Assembly (NCBI GenBank): GCA_964542255.1
Contig: CAZITV010000091.1
Coordinates: 1 to 9,313 of the forward strand
Source of the DNA: CAYMSF01 sp964542255
Lineage (GTDB): Bacteria; Verrucomicrobiota; Lentisphaeria; Victivallales; Victivallaceae
Direction: 5' to 3'
Length of the DNA: 9,313 nt
Of the stretch, positions 6,766 to 9,313 are shown one piece after another (position 1 is the first letter of the stretch; the number at the start of each line of letters is the position of its first letter). Both the position numbers and the translations under genes were made by a program. The notes under the pieces are model-generated. The model had not been told where the DNA came from. It worked only from the letters and a program-made list of their open reading frames with translations, and did no database searches.

Positions 6766-7995
6766 TCAAGTATGATATTCCGCATTGATCTTGACATATT
6801 CGTATGAAATATCACAAGTCCAAACGTTATAATCAAAGTTGCCGGCATTCAGATTAACAGTAATTGTAAATTCTCTGGATTTCATCAGTTCTGCCAAAAC
6901 TGCTTCTGGGGTTCCGGCATCCTGACCATCACGAACTACTGGTTTATCGTTATAATCAATGGTTACGCGTTCTGGCAAAAAAATTGCTTTAGAATATCCG
7001 ATGGCGGCGATGATTCTGCCCCAATTGGGGTCACATCCGAACCAGGCAGTTTTACAAAGCAATGAATTAGCGATGGCATTGGCGGCGAGCTTGGCATCGC
7101 TGCGGCTGGCGGCGTTATTCACCACAACATTGACCAGTTTTGTTGCCCCTTCGCCATCCATAACCATCATTTTTGCCAAGGATGTCATCACAAATTTCAA
7201 AGCAAAATAGAATATTTCAGCTTCGCGTGACTCAGCATTAATCGTAACTCCAGACACACCATTAGCCATAATTATGGTAGTGTCGTTAGTGCTCATGTCA
7301 CCATCAATGGTAATGCGGTTAAATGAATCCTCTACGCCTCTGCCCAGAAAATCACTTAGCAGACTATTGTCGATCACCGCATCGGTAGTAATGTAACAAA
7401 GCATTGTTGCGTGGGGGACACTCATATTGGGATCAATCATCCCTGCCCCCTTCGTCATCGCGCCAATAGTTACAATTTTACCATTAATACTCAACTGCAC
7501 TGCCATAGATTTAGGGCATGTGTCAGTCGTCATAATTGCGTCGGCGGCAACAAGCCCGCCGTCGTCGTTAAGAGCCTGAACAGCCTTAGCGATGCCGGCA
7601 TTGATGACATCCATAGGCATTTGCACACCAATACGGCCGGTTGACGAAACCATCACAGATGCGGCATTGATGCCAAGACATGTCCCAGCAGCGAGGCACA
7701 TTATTTCAGCATTTTTTATTCCGGGTATTCCGGTGCAGGCATTTGCATTACCGCTGTTTATAATGACAGCTTGGATTTTTTCTTGAGTTTTAACTCTTTC
7801 CCGGCAAACCAGAACCGGAGCCGCTGCAAAAGTGCAGGAGGTGAAAGCGCCGGAAAAATTTGCCGGAATTTTAGAAAAGATTAACGCCATATCGGGCTTG
7901 CCGCTGCGTTTCAGCCCGGCTGTGATACCGGCAGCCTGAAATCCAGCGGGTGAAGTTACTGAACCTCCATCAATTACTGTAAAAAAATCACTCAT
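6766..7995 (-). CDS. argJ: Bifunctional ornithine acetyltransferase / N-acetylglutamate synthase
   Basis: A 409-aa ArgJ. The enzyme transfers acetyl from N-acetylornithine to glutamate (cyclic arginine pathway) and may also use acetyl-CoA. It self-cleaves before a catalytic Thr into alpha and beta chains. Seen, numbered from ATG 7995: NSGNANACTG (about 80-89), VSSTGRIG with the oxyanion-hole T119-G120, MTKGAGMI with K182 (about 180-187), and PHATMLC giving the A196|T197 cleavage. Also present are ITIDGDMSTNDT (usually GDTSTNDT, so Met replaces a common Thr), MVMDGEGATK, and CDPNWGRI. The C-terminus ends EYHT as expected. Start: ATG 7995 has GGAGGT seven bases upstream. A longer reading from TTG 8010 would place that Shine-Dalgarno inside the gene. 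The start overlaps the end of queF by 8 nt, so translation is probably coupled. Whether it is mono- or bifunctional cannot be read from sequence. No other arginine genes are nearby. Confidence 0.97.
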   Translation of the reverse strand: MSDFFTVIDGGSVTSPAGFQAAGITAGLKRSGKPDMALIFSKIPANFSGAFTSCTFAAAPVLVCRERVKTQEKIQAVIINSGNANACTGIPGIKNAEIMCLAAGTCLGINAASVMVSSTGRIGVQMPMDVINAGIAKAVQALNDDGGLVAADAIMTTDTCPKSMAVQLSINGKIVTIGAMTKGAGMIDPNMSVPHATMLCYITTDAVIDNSLLSDFLGRGVEDSFNRITIDGDMSTNDTTIIMANGVSGVTINAESREAEIFYFALKFVMTSLAKMMVMDGEGATKLVNVVVNNAASRSDAKLAANAIANSLLCKTAWFGCDPNWGRIIAAIGYSKAIFLPERVTIDYNDKPVVRDGQDAGTPEAVLAELMKSREFTITVNLNAGNFDYNVWTCDISYEYVKINAEYHT

Positions 7996-8434
7996 CAATT
8001 TTACCTCCAAAAGTTGCTTTTACGTGAATAGCGATACCGCCGCGCGGTCTGAAGACTCCGATAACTTCAGCTTTTCTCGGGCTGCATTTTGCCACCAATT
8101 CATCGAGAATCATATTTACAGCTTCTTCATGAAATGTATTATGATTTCTAAAGCTATAAAGATACAACTTTAACGACTTACTTTCAACGCAAGATTTATC
8201 AGGAATATACCGAATAGTAATGATGCCAAAATCCGGTTGCCCGGTTACCGGGCACAATGCGGTAAACTCCTGGCAGTCAAATGTAACGATGTAATCACGG
8301 TCTGCATAGACATTGCCGAATGTCTCTAATTGTGAATATTCCGGTGATTCAGCATAACGGGTTTCAGATGCCTTCAGCAGTGATAAATTATCAAGCCGGC
8401 GAGAAAAGTCTCTTTGCTTAGCTTTATTTGCCAT
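7988..8434 (-). CDS. queF: NADPH-dependent 7-cyano-7-deazaguanine (preQ0) reductase
   Basis: A 148-aa type I (unimodular, YkvM-like) QueF. It reduces the nitrile of preQ0 to the amine preQ1 with two NADPH, in queuosine tRNA-modification synthesis. It is a tunnelling-fold enzyme. Seen: EFTALCPVTGQPDFG with catalytic Cys61 and Asp68, the QueF signature ESKSLK at 84-89 (NADPH binding), and RNHNTFHEE with His102/Glu103 for substrate binding. The C-terminal RPRGGIAIHV is also family-typical. Length fits type I and no second T-fold module is present. ATG 8434 has no clear Shine-Dalgarno, but the family N-terminus fits. The stop TGA lies inside argJ (8-nt overlap), so the two form one transcript. 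A promoter candidate lies at 8477-8505. No queC, queD or queE is in the window and I see no preQ1 riboswitch upstream. Confidence 0.97.
   Translation of the reverse strand: MANKAKQRDFSRRLDNLSLLKASETRYAESPEYSQLETFGNVYADRDYIVTFDCQEFTALCPVTGQPDFGIITIRYIPDKSCVESKSLKLYLYSFRNHNTFHEEAVNMILDELVAKCSPRKAEVIGVFRPRGGIAIHVKATFGGKIDE
8003..8008 (-). promoter_or_regulatory. Ribosome binding site deciding the argJ start
   Basis: A perfect GGAGGT on the minus strand, within the last codons of queF and seven bases before ATG 7995. It is the strongest Shine-Dalgarno in the window and rules against the upstream in-frame TTG at 8010, which overlaps it. Confidence 0.85.
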
Positions 8435-8467
8435 TTTTAACCAATCTTATTTGACGTTTAATAAACT

Positions 8468-8484
8468 CTTATGTATTTTATAAG
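8468..8484. repeat. Short inverted repeat over the queF -10 region
   Basis: CTTAT (8468-8472) and ATAAG (8480-8484) are complementary around 7 nt and cover the putative queF -10 (8477-8482). It is a possible operator, but the half-sites are only 5 bp and the region is AT-rich, so chance is a fair explanation. Confidence 0.2.
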
Positions 8485-8505
8485 AATTTCCTTGATTTTT
8501 TGCAA
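8477..8505 (-). promoter_or_regulatory. Putative promoter of queF-argJ
   Basis: On the minus strand TTGCAA (8500-8505), 17 bp, then TATAAA (8477-8482). Transcription would start near 8470 and give a leader of about 35 nt before ATG 8434. The hexamers and exact 17-bp spacing fit a sigma70-type promoter, and position and direction suit the first gene of the unit. Confidence 0.45.
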
Positions 8506-8520
8506 TATTCAAGTTATATT
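8492..8520 (+). promoter_or_regulatory. Putative promoter of the TIGR04073 gene
   Basis: On the plus strand TTGATT (8492-8497), 17 bp, then TATATT (8515-8520), predicting a start near 8527 and a leader of about 60 nt. A second candidate, TTGACG (8451-8456), 17 bp, TATTTT (8474-8479), lies upstream. Both overlap the divergent queF promoter, so the two directions may compete for RNA polymerase. Confidence 0.4.
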
Positions 8521-8586
8521 TCAGAAATTTATATATTTTATTTTACGAAAACAGTTATAACAACATTTTAATCAGGATGTAATTTA

Positions 8587-8997
8587 ATGAATTTATTAAA
8601 AAAAATTGTGTGCGCCGGACTGATATTTGCAACAGTTGCGGTGTCTGTCAATGTTTGTGCCGAGAGCAGCGGACCATTGGAAAAACTCGGACGCGGCGTA
8701 GCTAATGTATGCTTCGGACCTTTAGAAATTTTAATTCGTCCATATGATGTAAACCAGGATAAGGGGGCTATCGCAGCGCTGACTTATGGTGTATTCAAGG
8801 GAATTGCATTCGTTGTTGCTCGTGAAGTTGTCGGCGTTGTTGATATCATCACCTTCCCGATGCCATTACCAGGTGCAACAGATGATCCTGAAGATACCGG
8901 CTGGGGTTATGGTCCGCTGATGCGTCCGCCCTGGGTGATTGACATGGAACATAACGCATTCAACTTCTTCTATCAAGATGAGGCAATCGCCAGATAG
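8587..8997 (+). CDS. Secreted exosortase-system-associated protein, TIGR04073 family
   Basis: A 136-aa exported protein that I recognise as the TIGR04073 type, a small family described alongside exosortase/PEP-CTERM systems in Verrucomicrobia and Lentisphaerae. Its molecular function is unknown. Seen: an N-terminal signal peptide (MNLLKK, hydrophobic core to about residue 23, likely cleavage after VCA at residue 25). Cys24 lacks a lipobox, so a lipoprotein is unlikely. The mature part has the family features KLGRGVANVCFGPLEI (33-48), an ALTYGVFKGIAFVVAREVVGVVDIITFPMP core (about 64-93) that is moderately hydrophobic and Gly-rich, and a GYGPLMRPPWVID segment near the end. ATG 8587 has AGGA nine bases upstream. 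It is alone on the plus strand with its own promoter candidate and a strong terminator, so it is probably monocistronic. No exosortase or PEP-CTERM protein is in the window. An envelope or periplasmic location is inferred. Confidence 0.88.
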   Translation: MNLLKKIVCAGLIFATVAVSVNVCAESSGPLEKLGRGVANVCFGPLEILIRPYDVNQDKGAIAALTYGVFKGIAFVVAREVVGVVDIITFPMPLPGATDDPEDTGWGYGPLMRPPWVIDMEHNAFNFFYQDEAIAR

Positions 8998-9013
8998 TTT
9001 GTAGTTTATATAC

Positions 9014-9044
9014 AAAGCCCGCCAACACCAGGCGGGCTTTTTTT
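9014..9044 (+). terminator. Strong intrinsic terminator of the TIGR04073 gene
   Basis: AAAGCCCGCC (9014-9023) pairs perfectly with GGCGGGCTTT (9031-9040) around a 7-nt loop. The stem is GC-rich at its top and runs into seven T residues (9038-9044), then A and five more T. It lies 16 nt after the stop codon. It is the only clear Rho-independent terminator in the window. Confidence 0.96.
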
Positions 9045-9309
9045 ATTTTTATAACGATTAAGGTTTTTACTAAAACTTATTGCAAAACTTGATTGAGCAT
9101 TTTGCGAATTTTGTGTGTCGCACTAATTTTAATGTAGCGGCGCTACGCTTTGGTCGTCTTCTAACGGCAATAATTTCTGTGAACTTCTGTAAAAAATACC
9201 CAAAAGATACTTTAAAAATCAGCTCGACAATGTTGTTGAAACCGGCTGGTATTGTCGTATTATACCAATGAGCGATCAGTCATAGACAATAACGATTAGG
9301 AATTTGGCG
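9045..9309. other. Intergenic region with candidate promoter but no complete gene
   Basis: About 265 bp with no convincing gene; the longest reading here (9080-9271, plus) resembles no family and has no good start. It contains a 13-bp odd palindrome GTAGCGGCGCTAC at 9134-9146 (6-bp arms around one G) and a 10-bp direct repeat ATAACGATTA at 9051-9060 and 9289-9298. A promoter candidate lies at 9236-9263. No tRNA or other structured RNA is evident by eye. Confidence 0.5.
9236..9263 (+). promoter_or_regulatory. Putative promoter for a gene starting at the window edge
   Basis: TTGAAA (9236-9241), 16 bp, then TATTAT (9258-9263). Transcription would begin near 9270, about 40 nt before an ATG at 9310 that has its own Shine-Dalgarno. 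The agreement of all three elements makes it more credible than a lone hexamer pair. Confidence 0.4.
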
Positions 9310-9313
9310 ATGG
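9310..9313 (+). CDS. Possible start of a truncated gene at the window end
   Basis: ATG at 9310-9312 is preceded by AGGA (9298-9301) with an 8-base gap, and by a promoter candidate about 40 nt upstream. Only one codon is inside the window, so the product cannot be named and the start itself is tentative. Confidence 0.3.

Noticed and set aside
8435..8586. preQ1 riboswitch upstream of queF
   Set aside because: The short pseudoknot pattern with a C-rich loop and A-rich tail is not visible on the minus strand leader.
9045..9313. Possible tRNA or small RNA gene
   Set aside because: No cloverleaf elements or conserved tRNA boxes could be read, and the 9134-9146 palindrome alone is not evidence of an RNA gene.

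Overview
The window reads as a chromosomal segment of a bacterium from the PVC group, most likely Lentisphaerota/Victivallales (possibly Verrucomicrobiota). This placement is inferred from protein types, not from a marker search. The supports are a secreted TIGR04073-type protein (a family named for its association with exosortase systems in Verrucomicrobia and Lentisphaerae), a pseudopilin-like N-terminus fused to a LamG/ConA-like domain, and a membrane protein with tandem Planctomycetes/Lentisphaerota-style zinc ribbons. The DNA is moderately AT-rich. I see no rRNA, tRNA, CRISPR array or insertion sequence.

Layout. Eight genes lie on the minus strand, from about 8434 down to 52, and one complete gene lies on the plus strand at 8587-8997. 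In minus-strand transcription order they are queF (preQ0 reductase), argJ (ornithine acetyltransferase, overlapping queF by 8 nt), a 262-nt gap, leuS (leucyl-tRNA synthetase), a 149-nt gap, a prepilin-like LamG protein, a triple zinc-ribbon membrane protein (21-nt gap), an 89-nt gap with an inverted repeat, a membrane-anchored SIMPL/DUF541 protein, folB (dihydroneopterin aldolase, 12-nt gap) and a STAS-domain protein (1-nt gap). Close spacing and Shine-Dalgarno sites overlapping upstream genes suggest two tightly coupled units, queF-argJ and SIMPL-folB-STAS. leuS and the prepilin/zinc-ribbon pair lie between them.

Right side. A 152-nt intergenic region carries apparent divergent promoters, one for queF and one for the TIGR04073 gene. 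The TIGR04073 gene is followed by a textbook intrinsic terminator at 9014-9044. The remaining 270 bp are non-coding but contain a plausible promoter, a Shine-Dalgarno site and an ATG at 9310, so a further plus-strand gene probably begins at the window edge.

Function. Most genes are housekeeping: queuosine, arginine and folate biosynthesis plus tRNA charging. The least explained part is 1666-3792, where a LamG protein with a non-canonical prepilin-like signal (Asn instead of Gly at -1) sits next to a zinc-ribbon membrane protein with three 33-residue repeats. Two start sites need care: argJ starts at 7995 (not the in-frame TTG at 8010), and the STAS gene starts at 468 (not 510 or the TTG at 534).
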